The position numbers were made by a program, and so were the translations under genes. Below are positions 45,212 to 55,200 of a stretch of 64,000 nucleotides of DNA, piece by piece. The notes beneath the pieces are model-generated. The model worked only from the letters and a program-made list of their open reading frames with translations. It searched no databases and was not told where the DNA came from. The stretch is from Corynebacterium liangguodongii (GTDB lineage: Bacteria > Actinomycetota > Actinomycetes > Mycobacteriales > Mycobacteriaceae). The stretch is from assembly GCF_003070865.1 (NCBI RefSeq), contig NZ_CP026948.1, positions 496,001-560,000 on the forward strand. The letters are read 5' to 3'. Position 1 is the first letter of the stretch. Every line of letters begins with the position of its first letter.

Positions 45212-46099
45212 ATGCCAGTGCCTCACCGCCGCGGGGCAGCGGATCCCGCCCCGCTCATGAGCCGCCGTGACGTCCTCGCCGCCGGGATTGTGGGAACCGC
45301 GGGGCTGCTCGCGTCGTGCGCGGCGCCGAAAAAGCCTCCCGCCGCTCCTGAGAGTTCGGCTCCGGTTCCCACGTCGACGGTGGTGGGCGTCGCCAAGCCT
45401 GCTCCAGCGGAGATCGCGGCGCGCTACGCGCACGCCGAGCCGCAGGGGTGGGGCCTTGACCTGCCGGGAATCGTGCAAAGCACGCCGAACCCGAGGAGCA
45501 TCGCGCTCACGTTCGACGCGTGCGGCGGGCCGCAGGGCTCGCTTATCGACGACCCCCTCCTCGCCACCCTCACCGAGCACAACGTCCCGGCGACACTGTT
45601 TTGGAACAAGCGCTGGATCGAGGCCAACCCGCAGCGCGCCCGGGAGATCGCGGGCAATCCGCTCTTCCAGATCGAAAACCACGGCACCGCGCACAAGCCG
45701 CTCTCGGTCAACGGCCGCGCCGCCTACGGCATCCCCGGCACCGCCAGCGCCGCCGAGGTCGTCGAGGAGATCGAGGGAAACCGCCAGTTCATGCGGGATT
45801 TCCTTGGCGTGGAGTCGAACTGGTTCCGCTCGGGTACCGCCCACTACGACGACGTGGCGGTGCGCATCGCGGGGGACCTCGGCGTTTCCATCGCCGGCTT
45901 TGCGGTCAACGGCGACGCGGGCGCGACGCTGCCTCGCCCGGTTGTGGAGCAGAACCTTCTCGGCTCTACCCCTGGGGCGATTGTGATCATGCACATGAAC
46001 CAGCCCGGGGGTGGCACTGCCGCGGGGGTGAGCGCGGCCATTGAGCAGCTGCGCGCGGCGGGCTACACCTTTACGAAGCTCGGCGCCGCACCGTTGTAG
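45212..46099 (+). CDS. Exported polysaccharide deacetylase-like lipoprotein
   Basis: This 295-residue CE4/NodB-type deacetylase is likely exported and membrane-anchored. SRRDVLAAGIVGTAGLLASC combines a twin-arginine-like start with a lipobox (LASC). The catalytic domain has IALTFDACGG (first Asp), ENHGTAHKP (metal His pair) and late WFRSGTAHYDD. Substrate is probably a cell-wall or envelope polysaccharide, but is not specified. The first ATG (45212) has no SD; a -10-like TAACAT at 45200-45205 is only six bases before it, which suggests a leaderless mRNA starting at this codon. An ATG at codon 16 also lacks an SD. The large palindrome at 45085-45167 lies 44 bp upstream. Confidence 0.85.
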   Translation: MPVPHRRGAADPAPLMSRRDVLAAGIVGTAGLLASCAAPKKPPAAPESSAPVPTSTVVGVAKPAPAEIAARYAHAEPQGWGLDLPGIVQSTPNPRSIALTFDACGGPQGSLIDDPLLATLTEHNVPATLFWNKRWIEANPQRAREIAGNPLFQIENHGTAHKPLSVNGRAAYGIPGTASAAEVVEEIEGNRQFMRDFLGVESNWFRSGTAHYDDVAVRIAGDLGVSIAGFAVNGDAGATLPRPVVEQNLLGSTPGAIVIMHMNQPGGGTAAGVSAAIEQLRAAGYTFTKLGAAPL

Positions 46100-46111
46100 C
46101 TTCACACCCTC

Positions 46112-47107
46112 TCACGAGGCGCGGAAGAGCGTTTCCTGGCGGCCGGGGGCTCCGACAACGGAAAACGGGGTCGTGCCGTTGGGGTGGACGGTGCGGATCG
46201 ACCTGCGCGGCGTGATGTCGGCGTAGTCGCCAAGAAGCTGGGTAATCGTATTGGCGGACTGCGCGATCTTCATAATCGACATCGCGCGCGGCCACGTCGT
46301 CTTGCCGTCGAGCGCGCTTCCGACATAACCGCGCAGGTAGGCCGCGGAGTTGCCGTCGACGCCGTGAGTCATGCACACCAGGTACGCGACGGATTCAGCC
46401 TCCAGCTCGGCAATGGCCCGGGGAAGGTGCGTGCGCGACCGCGTCTCGGCGTTCCACTCGTTATCGGGGGCATCCGAGTCGAGCGGGCCCAGGTGGCCAA
46501 GGAGCACGTGAGCGTATTCGTGGGCGAGCGTCTGGAATTGCGCCGCGGGCGAGTGCCGCTGGTTGTAGCGCACGAGGAACCGCAGGGTGAAGTGGTGCTC
46601 GTTTCGCTGCCTATGTACGACTTTGACGCCGCGGTTGATGCGGCGCGCGTCGCCAGCTAAGGCGTCGCCAAGATGGGATGCTACCGGATCGATCCCGATG
46701 TGGCAGGCGTGGTCGAGCAGCTTGTTCACGTAGGGAGCTGGGTCCGCGGAGGCCTTCACAAGCTCGAACGGCGGGGTCAGGTCGATAGCCTCGTCCTCGC
46801 GACCCGGGATCGGCTCCGTATCGCTGAATTCGAAGACGGGCTCGACCGGGCCGAACGGTTTGAGGATCATGATCGCCGGCGTAGCGTGCCGCGGGCGCCG
46901 CGCATACTTTTCCCACTCCGTGCGGCTGAGGGCGTGGTGCGCGCCGGGCCGCTGCAGCTGCACCAGCATCGAGTTAAACGGGGAGAGGGTTCGGGTCGGC
47001 TTGGCAACGGATTCCAGGAGAGTCATGTACGACCTGGTTGCCTCATCGGCATCCTGGATCCTGGTCAGCAGGTCTGCGAGGTGTGCGTCGAAGGAATCAA
47101 GGCTCAT
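46112..47107 (-). CDS. ArdC/ImmA-like zinc metallopeptidase
   Basis: This 331-residue cytosolic protein has a gluzincin-type active site His196-Glu197-His200 (QTLAHEYAHVLLGH) with a downstream acidic helix AELEAESVAYLVC supplying the third ligand, as in ImmA/IrrE and ArdC peptidases. The N-terminal part (LSPFNSMLVQLQRPGAHHAL then RPRHATPAIMILKPFG) resembles the ssDNA-binding N-terminal domain of ArdC antirestriction proteins. I place the start at ATG 47105-47107 (MSLDSFDAHLADLL). ArdC-type proteins protect incoming DNA from restriction, and ImmA-type ones cleave repressors; which applies here is not clear. There is no neighbouring phage or conjugation gene. Confidence 0.8.
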   Translation of the reverse strand: MSLDSFDAHLADLLTRIQDADEATRSYMTLLESVAKPTRTLSPFNSMLVQLQRPGAHHALSRTEWEKYARRPRHATPAIMILKPFGPVEPVFEFSDTEPIPGREDEAIDLTPPFELVKASADPAPYVNKLLDHACHIGIDPVASHLGDALAGDARRINRGVKVVHRQRNEHHFTLRFLVRYNQRHSPAAQFQTLAHEYAHVLLGHLGPLDSDAPDNEWNAETRSRTHLPRAIAELEAESVAYLVCMTHGVDGNSAAYLRGYVGSALDGKTTWPRAMSIMKIAQSANTITQLLGDYADITPRRSIRTVHPNGTTPFSVVGAPGRQETLFRAS

Positions 47108-47139
47108 GGCGCAGAAGGTAGCCGCGCACCGTGACACCG

Positions 47140-47705
47140 CACCGGAGACGTTCGAACGATTGTATGGGGCGGGGCGCGTGCCGACGCCACGTCGAGCGCA
47201 AAGTCATACGCCCAAAAGCAGATAGTTCGCCGTACCGATGCGGTGCGACCAATCTCGTGGGCGATCTATACGCCTTTGGATATCCGGTTTTAGGCATTTC
47301 GTTTCTGTGCCGGGCGGAACCCCATGGCTTCGCTACGGAGTCCTAACCGCGTCCTATCGCTTGGATACCGCTTGAGAGGCGAGATTGGATATGCCTGCGC
47401 TCTGCGGAGACGAGAGATGTGCTTTTTGTGGGCCAGCCGTGTGATCGGCATGCGTGAGACATTAGGCGGCGGAAACGATTTCTTACCTGCTCTCAGCGGT
47501 AGGGCCCGAAGAGGATTCTTCGTGAGCGTAGGGGTTCTCTGTTGGCGGCATTAAAATGGTGCAATTATTGCATATCCAGGAGATCCCGCTTCAGGCATGT
47601 AGTTCACTCACTCTTGTTATACTGGTTGCGGTAAGCCGTGAGGAGGGGGGCGTCCCCCGCGTGCGGTGGATCTGATACCAACTCTATTCTAGAAAGGTTC
47701 CTGTG
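47140..47705. other. Intergenic region before the alcohol dehydrogenase
   Basis: About 560 bp of reduced GC with no convincing gene. Short plus-strand frames exist, but they lack SD sites and family features. Visible signals are a perfect palindrome TGCAA-TTA-TTGCA (47560-47572), a -10-like TATACT (47618-47623), and a GGGGG/CCCCC mini-hairpin near 47645-47660. Confidence 0.5.
47560..47572. promoter_or_regulatory. Palindrome TGCAATTATTGCA, possible operator
   Basis: A perfect 5-3-5 palindrome about 46 bp upstream of the -10-like TATACT and 134 bp before the dehydrogenase start. The identity of any regulator is unknown. Confidence 0.35.
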
Positions 47706-48734
47706 ATGCCTGACACCATGAAAGCCGCTCGGATGCATATCGACGGGGACGTTCGAGAACTCCGGATTGATGAAATTGCTATTCCTGAGCCGGGGCCCGG
47801 CGAAGTTCTGGTCAAGGTTAAGGCCGCCGGAGTTTGCCTTTCGGACGTGCACCTGCTCGACGGTTCTCTCACTCCGCCCCACCTGGAGGGCAATGTGGTC
47901 ACTCTCGGTCATGAAACGGCTGGGGTGGTAGCGGCCCTTGGTGAGGGCGTGACCTGTTGTAAAGAAGGGGACCGGGTAGTGCTGCGAAGTGGATACCGTT
48001 CCGCTGATGGCAAGACCTATGGCTATGGCATCGATTTTGATGGTGGTTGGGCGGAATACATCGTCGCAAAAGCAAGCGTGGCTATTGAGCTGCCGGATTC
48101 GGTTCCTTTCGATGTAGCGGCGATCGTCCCCGATGCGATTTCAACCCCTTGGTCCGCCATCGAATACACGGCTCAGGTCAGTGCGGGTAAGGCCGTGGGA
48201 GTCTGGGGGGTCGGTGGACTTGGTGCTCACGCAATCAAGCTGCTCATTTCAAAAGGGGCAAAACCTATCCTCGCTATTGATCCGTCCGAAGCCGCGCGCA
48301 AGAGGGCTGAAGAATATGGTGTGGATCTTGCGATCGATAGCTCGGTTGAAAATTTCGCAGAGATCGTCTCCGAAGCGACGGGGGGTAATTTCCTAGATTT
48401 TGCTTTCGATTTCGCCGGAGTTCCGCCCGTGCGGAAGCAAGCGTTGGAGGTTCTTGGCACCGGTGGTGCGCTAGTCTTGGCAGGTATTTCTGGCAAGGAG
48501 GTGGTGATCCCTAATGACTTGGAATTTCAAATGAAAAAGCAGTCAGTGTTGGGTCACTATGGGTCTCAGCCGGGGAGCGTGTCAGACATCATTGAAATGC
48601 TTAAAAATGGTGTTGTCAATTTCGATGACTCGGTGACAGAGACGCTGCCATTGACTGAGGCGCAGACAGCTGTGGAGCACCTGGAGAAAAAGGTGGGCAA
48701 CCCGATCCGAATCGTGCTGCATCCCGAGGATTAG
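47706..48734 (+). CDS. Zinc-type alcohol dehydrogenase (MDR superfamily)
   Basis: This 342-residue medium-chain dehydrogenase oxidises alcohols or reduces aldehydes with NAD(P). The N-terminal catalytic domain has GVCLSDVH (catalytic-zinc Cys) and LGHETAGVVAALGEGV (His-Glu). The Rossmann domain has VGVWGVGGLGAHAIKLLIS and a following acidic residue in ILAIDPSEAARKRAEEYGVD, which favours NAD. The four-cysteine structural zinc lobe of classical ADHs is missing: the segment reads RSGYRSADGKTYGYG. The ATG at 47706 has AAAGG eight bases upstream; a GTG sits directly before it. GC content is clearly lower than in neighbouring core genes, suggesting transfer. Confidence 0.9.
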   Translation: MPDTMKAARMHIDGDVRELRIDEIAIPEPGPGEVLVKVKAAGVCLSDVHLLDGSLTPPHLEGNVVTLGHETAGVVAALGEGVTCCKEGDRVVLRSGYRSADGKTYGYGIDFDGGWAEYIVAKASVAIELPDSVPFDVAAIVPDAISTPWSAIEYTAQVSAGKAVGVWGVGGLGAHAIKLLISKGAKPILAIDPSEAARKRAEEYGVDLAIDSSVENFAEIVSEATGGNFLDFAFDFAGVPPVRKQALEVLGTGGALVLAGISGKEVVIPNDLEFQMKKQSVLGHYGSQPGSVSDIIEMLKNGVVNFDDSVTETLPLTEAQTAVEHLEKKVGNPIRIVLHPED

Positions 48735-49289
48735 CCGTGCTTCCCTGCGGCGTTGATCAGGGCTTGTGAGTCGGTGATGGGGGTCCTTATTGGCCGATCC
48801 ACGCGAGGGGACTTCTGAAGGTCCACTCTCCGTGGAGCTTTGACCCCTGACCTGCAGGCTCAAAGACGTGATACCCGACGGTGGTCCGCGGGGGAGAAGG
48901 CAGCTCGCGCCACTCGGTTTTAAGTAGTCGTGGCCGATCGCGCGCACTGCGCTGGCCTTCGTTGCTGCTGTCGGGAGCATAAGAGGATTGCTCCTCGGCG
49001 AGCGCGCTCTCTCCAAAAAAGAATCGTGCGAGATCTCTTCGATATCGACATCGCCTAGTTCGGTCTCGTGCGCTTCCGCACAGCTAGTGAAGATCACCCC
49101 CCCGGGCGTCCCATGCCCGGGGCGCTCAACGTGCGATAGAGAGTTCGACATCAATATTGTGGTGGCAAGCCCGCGCTGCGCCGCGCGCTACCCCGACAAC
49201 GAGGGCGGCGGCAGCACGGCGACGCAATCGAATGACCCTCCCTCACGCGTACAGGTTGCCTGGCTTACAGAATTCCTACGTCAGGACGC
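48735..49289. other. Gene-poor gap with a GC-rich hairpin
   Basis: About 555 bp between the alcohol dehydrogenase and the 3' end of fas. No frame has convincing coding features. A perfect hairpin CCCCGGGC (49100-49107)/GCCCGGGG (49115-49122) is present. Part of it may be decayed coding DNA, for example a plus-strand DINIVVASPRCAARY piece near 49150. Confidence 0.5.
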
Positions 49290-52200
49290 CTAACGCCGCG
49301 GGTACATGCCGTCTGCCCCAAGTCGCGCGCCAGGGTCGAGCAGCAGAGCAATTTCGCCGTCGTGATCGTTACCGGGGACAAAACGACGATTCTCCACCTG
49401 TGTAAACAGTGCCCGTCGGCCCACCATGCCCGCCTCGAGGTGCCCGGCACCGGCACGCAGGCGGGTGGTGGCGCGGGAGCGCCATGTGGAAACCGACGCT
49501 CCGGAGGCGGCGAGTGCTGCCTCGAACACGCCCGGGTGCGCGAGAACCACGAGCGCGCCGACGTGGCCGAAGCCGAGCGAGGTCAGCGCCGCGGCCTTCA
49601 CCGCACCCGCCCCGAGCGACAAGGGGGAGCGCAACCACACCAGGTTGCGCGCCTTCTCGCCGACCAGGGGATCGACGCAGTCAAGTGACGCGTTGGCGGG
49701 GATGTCGCCTGTTGCGAGGGCGTCGATAAGCCCGCCGATCTGGAACAGAGCGGCGCCCGCCTTCGCGTGGCCCGTGAGCGTCTTCTGGGAGATCACGAAC
49801 ATCGGGGCTCGCTCGTCGCGCCCGATCGCCGGCCAGAGTAGGGAGTGCAGCTCTGACTCGTTCGGGTCATTCGCGTTGGTGGAGGTGTCGTGCTTGGATA
49901 GCACCTTCACATCCGTTGGCGTAAGCCCGAGCGAGGACAGCGAGCGCGCCAGGCGAGATGATTCACCGCCGCGGGCCGCGGCCAACACCCCCAGGCCCGG
50001 CGCGGGGATCGAGGTGTGCGCGCCGTCGCCAAAGGACGACGCGTACGCGATCACGGCGTGCACCGGCAAGCCGAGCTCGGCGGCCAGCGAGCCACGGGCG
50101 ATGAGCACCGTCCCGCCGCCCTCGGCCTCGAGGAAGCCGCCGCGGCGGCGGTCGTTGGCGCGGGAGATAAACCGATCGGAAATACCCTTAGCGCGCATCG
50201 CCGCGGTCTCGGCGGTGGCGTTCATGTCGCCGAAGCCCTGCAGGGACTCGACCTGGACGTCGTCGATGCCGCCGGCGACGACGAAGTCGGCCTTGCCCAG
50301 CGCGATCTTGTCCACGGCCTCCTCCACGGACACAGCGGCGGTGGCGCAGGCGCCGACCGGGTGGATCATCGAGCCGTAGCCGCCCACGAGCGACTGCATG
50401 ACGTGCGCGGCCACCACGTTGGGCAGTGCTTCCTGCAGGATGTCGGACTGGCGCTCGTGGCCGAGAAGCCGGGAGACGAAGACCTTGTGCAGCGACTCCA
50501 TGCCGCCGATGCCGGTGCCCTGGGTCGAGGCGATATCGGCCGGGTGGATCGCACGCAGCAGCTCGGCGGGGGTGAAGCCTGCGCTGACGAAGGCATCGAT
50601 GGCGGTGACGAGGTTCCACACCGCGATGCGGTCTAGGTTGTCGATCATCTGCGGCGGAATGCCCCACGCGGCGGGGTCGAAGCCATCGGGCATCTGCCCG
50701 GCGACGGTGCGTGTCAGTGTCGCCTTGCGCGGCAACGCGGACTTCGCCCCGGCGAGGCGCGTGACAGTCCACTCGCCGTCGGCCTCGCGCACGACCGTTT
50801 TATCCGGGTCAGCCTCCTCGTAGGAGCGCGCCTCCGCCTCGCCGGACACGGTGAAGGTGACGTCTTTGTCCAGGAAGACCTCTGCGAGGTCGATCGAGCC
50901 TCGGTCGGTGAGAAAGTACTTGTCCGTCAGCTCTCGCACGCCGGCGCGCGCGACGACCTCGTCGCGGAAGCGCTCATAGATGTCTTCCTCGGCGATAGGC
51001 TCGCCCGCGGCGTCGTACCACCCGGGGTTGGGGTCTTCCGACCAGCGCACGAGCCCGGTCATCCACGCGAGCTCGAGCACTCCGGCGGCGGTGAGGTCGA
51101 CTCCGCCGTCGCGCCGGATGCCGTACTCGGCTTCGCGCCGGGTGCGGCCTGAGCCCCAGGAGGAGGCCTCGCCGATGCCGCAGATGACGATCATCTCCTC
51201 GAGCGGGCAGGTCACCTCGCCGACGTCGACGCCGGCGGGCTGGGAGGGATTGGCCAGGCTGGGCAGGGCCTTGATCTTCTCGCTTGTCGACGCCTGGATC
51301 GCCGCCGCATCCTGTGCAGCAGGCAGATCCGCCGTGCGGGCAAGCTCTGCAATGGAAATCCCGGCGTCGGCGAGTCCTCCGGTTAGGTCGAGGTCCAGCG
51401 GAGCCTCGGCGGCCTTTTCCCGCGCCTTTTCCGATGCCAGGGCCATGAGCTCGGCGGCGATCTCCTCGGGGCTCCACACGTGGATGCCCGCAGCCTGTGC
51501 GGCCGGCACGAGCGCGTCGTTGCCGCCCATCAGGTGCGTGCCGGCGACCCAGCCGATGCGAGCCTGGGCCAGGGTCACGCCCTCGGGCCAGCCGGTCTCA
51601 GAGGACCACTTGTTCACCACGGCATCGAGCGCGGCCTTGACTTCGCCGTAGGCACCGTCACCGCCGAAGGTGCCGCGGTTGGGCGAGCCCGGCAGGACGA
51701 TGTGGGTGCGGCGGCCGGAGGCTGACTTCTGCGCGAGCTCGGACAACCCCGCGATGGTGCGCTCGACGGACCACAGCAGCAGGCGCGCCTGGGTCTCGGC
51801 GCTGCCGCCGACCTCCGCGAGCGAACCGGATACGCTGGGGGCGGCGAAGGGGAACGCGAGCGTGGGCACGAGCGCGGGTTTGATCACGCGCACGTCTTTC
51901 CCTACGGTCTCTTTTTGCTCCGTGCCCAGCCAGGCAATCAGCGCGTCGATGTCGCGGTAGCTCGACAGGTTTGCGGGCACGAGCCAGAGCGCGGCCCCTG
52001 CGCAGGCGTGGTCGCGGTAAAGCGTGCGCGCGAACTCCTTGCGCTCCTGGGTAACGTTCGATGCCGTCATGATCACGGTTGCCCCGCCCGCGAGCAGGCG
52101 CTGCACAAGTGCAGTGGCAATCGAACCCGGCGCCGCGCCGGTGACCAGGGCGATCTCCCCGGCATAGGAGCCAGGGGTGGTATCGGCTGCGGCCGCGGCG

Positions 52201-55200
52201 ATCTCGTCCAAGGGGCCGGAATAACCGTGCTCGGCGTACCAGCGGGCCTGCGCGGCAACGACCTCGCCGGTGCCGCGGAACCGTGCGGCATCGATGTCGG
52301 CTTCTCCGAGGGCGACGCGGGCGAGATCCTCGCGGGCCTGGGCCCAGCGGTCGTCGAAAAGCACGGCCCTGGCGGCGTCGAAACGCGGGGTGACCTGGGA
52401 GACCCAACTGGAGCCTAGCTCAGCCTCGATGGTGTCCAGGATCGTGGTGTCGGGAGCGGGGACCTCGACGTGCTCGTCCTCGATGCCCAGCTTGCTCAAG
52501 AGAGTGCGCGCTGTGCTAACGAGCGTGTCGGTCACCTCGTCCTTGTATGCGTCTAATGCCGCGGAGTCGACGACGCTACCGCCAGATCCGCCAGCAGACT
52601 GGGCCCGGTTTACGTTCTGGCCGTGGCGTGCGGCGACGGCTGCCACGGCGGCGTCGATAAGCGTATTTACCTCGGCCTTCGTGGACGCGCCCGGAAGAGT
52701 CGCGAGGCTGCCGCCGCGCACCGACTCCTCCGCACGAGTACCCAGCAGGATCTCCGCCTCGACGTGCGGGACCCAGGACGTGGGCAACGCCCAGGTACCG
52801 GTGACGTAGTCGGTCACGTGCGCAGGCTTGAGCCCGGCACCCCCGAGAACCTGGCGCAGGCGCGCCCCGATCGCCTCGGACAGCACGGAGCCGAAGGGGG
52901 CATACCCGGGCGCGGCGGAGTTAACGCGCTCGCGCAGGGTGGCCACGTCCGACTCTGCGGCGCCGTCAATGGCGGGCACACCGAGCTCAGCGGACATGTC
53001 CATGAGCAGCTGGTTGCGGCGCGACGATACCCCGCCGGTGAGCTCCTCAATGGTGTCCGAGTCGTTGATCTGCTCGGGGCGGATCTTGTTCTGGAAGGCG
53101 AAGAGCACCTCAATGGCATCCGCCGCGCCGAACGGCAGATCGGTGGCGGGAGAGCCGCCGGTGGGAGCCGGTGCGGCGGGAGCGGTAGCCGCCTGCGTGT
53201 CGGGGGTGGGTTCTGGCGTGCTGTCGGCGGTGGCCGGCGCGGAAACCTCCGGCTCAACCTCCGGTTCGACCTCCGGCTCCGGTGCGGAGACCACATCGTT
53301 CAGCATGACCTGGTCCTGGCTGGCCTCGACGTTGAACACCGGGATGTGGTGGCCGATGACACCCATCTCGCGCTTCGCCAGGTTTGTCAGCGTCGGCGAG
53401 GAGGCGAGGCCGACCTCGATGAGTTGGTCGACTTGGCTGATAATGAGGTCCTGGGTTTCTATCCACCGCACCGGGGAGGCGAACTGCCAGGCCAAAAGCT
53501 CGATGAGCAGGGTGCGGGCGAGCTCGCCCGTGGGTGTGTTGTCCACGGTCACGCCCGCCAAGCGCTCGGAAGGTACCACGGCGGTTACCGCGTCGATGAA
53601 GTCCTGTGTGAGCTCGAAGGGGCGCGCCACGAGGTTGGGAACGTAGCGCCCCGTCAGCGTGTCGGCATCGATGACGGCCGGCAGGAGCTCGTCGAGCTTG
53701 CGGGCGAACGCCGGCACGCCGGGGCGCAGGACGCGGGAATGGAAGGGAACGTCGATGCCGGGGACGGTGACGTAGGCGCGCTCGCGCACGCCGTTAGCGG
53801 CCGCCGACAGGGCGGCGAGGCCCCGCTTCGTGCCGGCGATCGAATACTGCTGGCCGGAGATGTTGTAGTTGACAATTTCCAGGAACTCGCCGGAGTCTGC
53901 GGCAATACCGGCGACGTACGCCTCGACCTCGTCGGGATTGATGCCGATCATGTTCGGGCGCAGCGCACCCATGCCGTAGTCGGAGTTGCCCTCGGCATCG
54001 CGCGGCACGAGCGAACCCATCGCGGAGCCGCGCGAGTAGACAATGTCAATCACGGCCTCGAGGTCGAAAATCCCGCCGAGTGACGCAAGCGCCGTGTACT
54101 CGCCCAGCGAGTGCCCGGCGAACATCGCGCTGGTGGCCAGCGCGTTCGCGTCGCGCAGCCGCTCGGTCTGCGCGTACGCCACCACGGCCAGGGCCACCTG
54201 GGTGAACTGGGTCAGGTGCAGCACGCCATTCGGGTGCTTGAACACCTCGCCGCGCACCGTGATCTCGGTGGGGTTATCATCCACGATGCGCTGGATGGAA
54301 AATCCGAGTTGGGTGCGTGTGTGTCGGTCAGCGCGGCGCCAGATCTCGCGCGCGGCCGCGCTCGCCTCACGGTCGCCGGCGCCCATGCCTACGGCCTGCA
54401 CGCCCTGGCCCGGATAAAGGTAGGCGGTGCGCGGCTGCGCGAGCAGCGCCTGGCCGCGCGAGACCACCTCGCCGCCGATGCGGCAGGTCACCTCGAGCGC
54501 GGGCCGGAGCCCGACCCGCCCGACACGCTCGACAGTGATCTCGATGGTGTCGCCAAGCTGCACCATGCCGTACATGTTGTACGTCCAGCCGGTTACTTCG
54601 CCGTGGCGCCCGGCGAGGTGTTGGGCGGTGGCGGAGAGCCACATGCCGTGCACTAGGGGCGCTCCAAGCCCGACCAGGCCGGCGGCGTTGGAGGATGTGT
54701 GGATGGGATTGTAGTCGCCGGAGACCAACGCGAACGGGGTCATGTCGTGCGGGGCGCTCACCTCCGCGCGCTCGAGGAAGGAGCGCGGGGTGGCCTCGAC
54801 GGCCCCCGCCAAGTCGCCGCCGCCGAACGGTGGGGCGGCAACCGGCGGGGTCGTCGTCGTGGCGCGGCCGCGGATGGCGAAGCGGTGCATCTGCGTGGCC
54901 ACGAGCTCCCCACCGGAGGAGAGCTCGAGCTCCACGGTGACGATGCGCCCGGCAGAGGATTCCTCGATGGACGCGCAGCGCGATGCGACGTCGATGGTGC
55001 GGCCGTCCGCCAGCTCGTGCAGGGGTGCGCGCAGGTCGATGACGTGATCGAGGTGCACGGCGTTGAGCAGCCCCTCAATGACGGGGAAGCCGTCGGGCAG
55101 CAGGCCGGAGCCGAGTGCGGCATAGATTGCTGGCCAGCAGGGCCCGACTAATACGTCCGCGGTACCCACGCGGACCTCTCCGCCAAGCGCGGTTCCGGTC

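Noticed and set aside
47324..47554. Plus-strand frame of 76 codons before the alcohol dehydrogenase
   Set aside because: No SD, no conserved motif, composition of intergenic DNA.
48582..49154. Minus-strand frame of 190 codons after the alcohol dehydrogenase
   Set aside because: It overlaps the 3' end of the dehydrogenase antisense and shows no family motifs.
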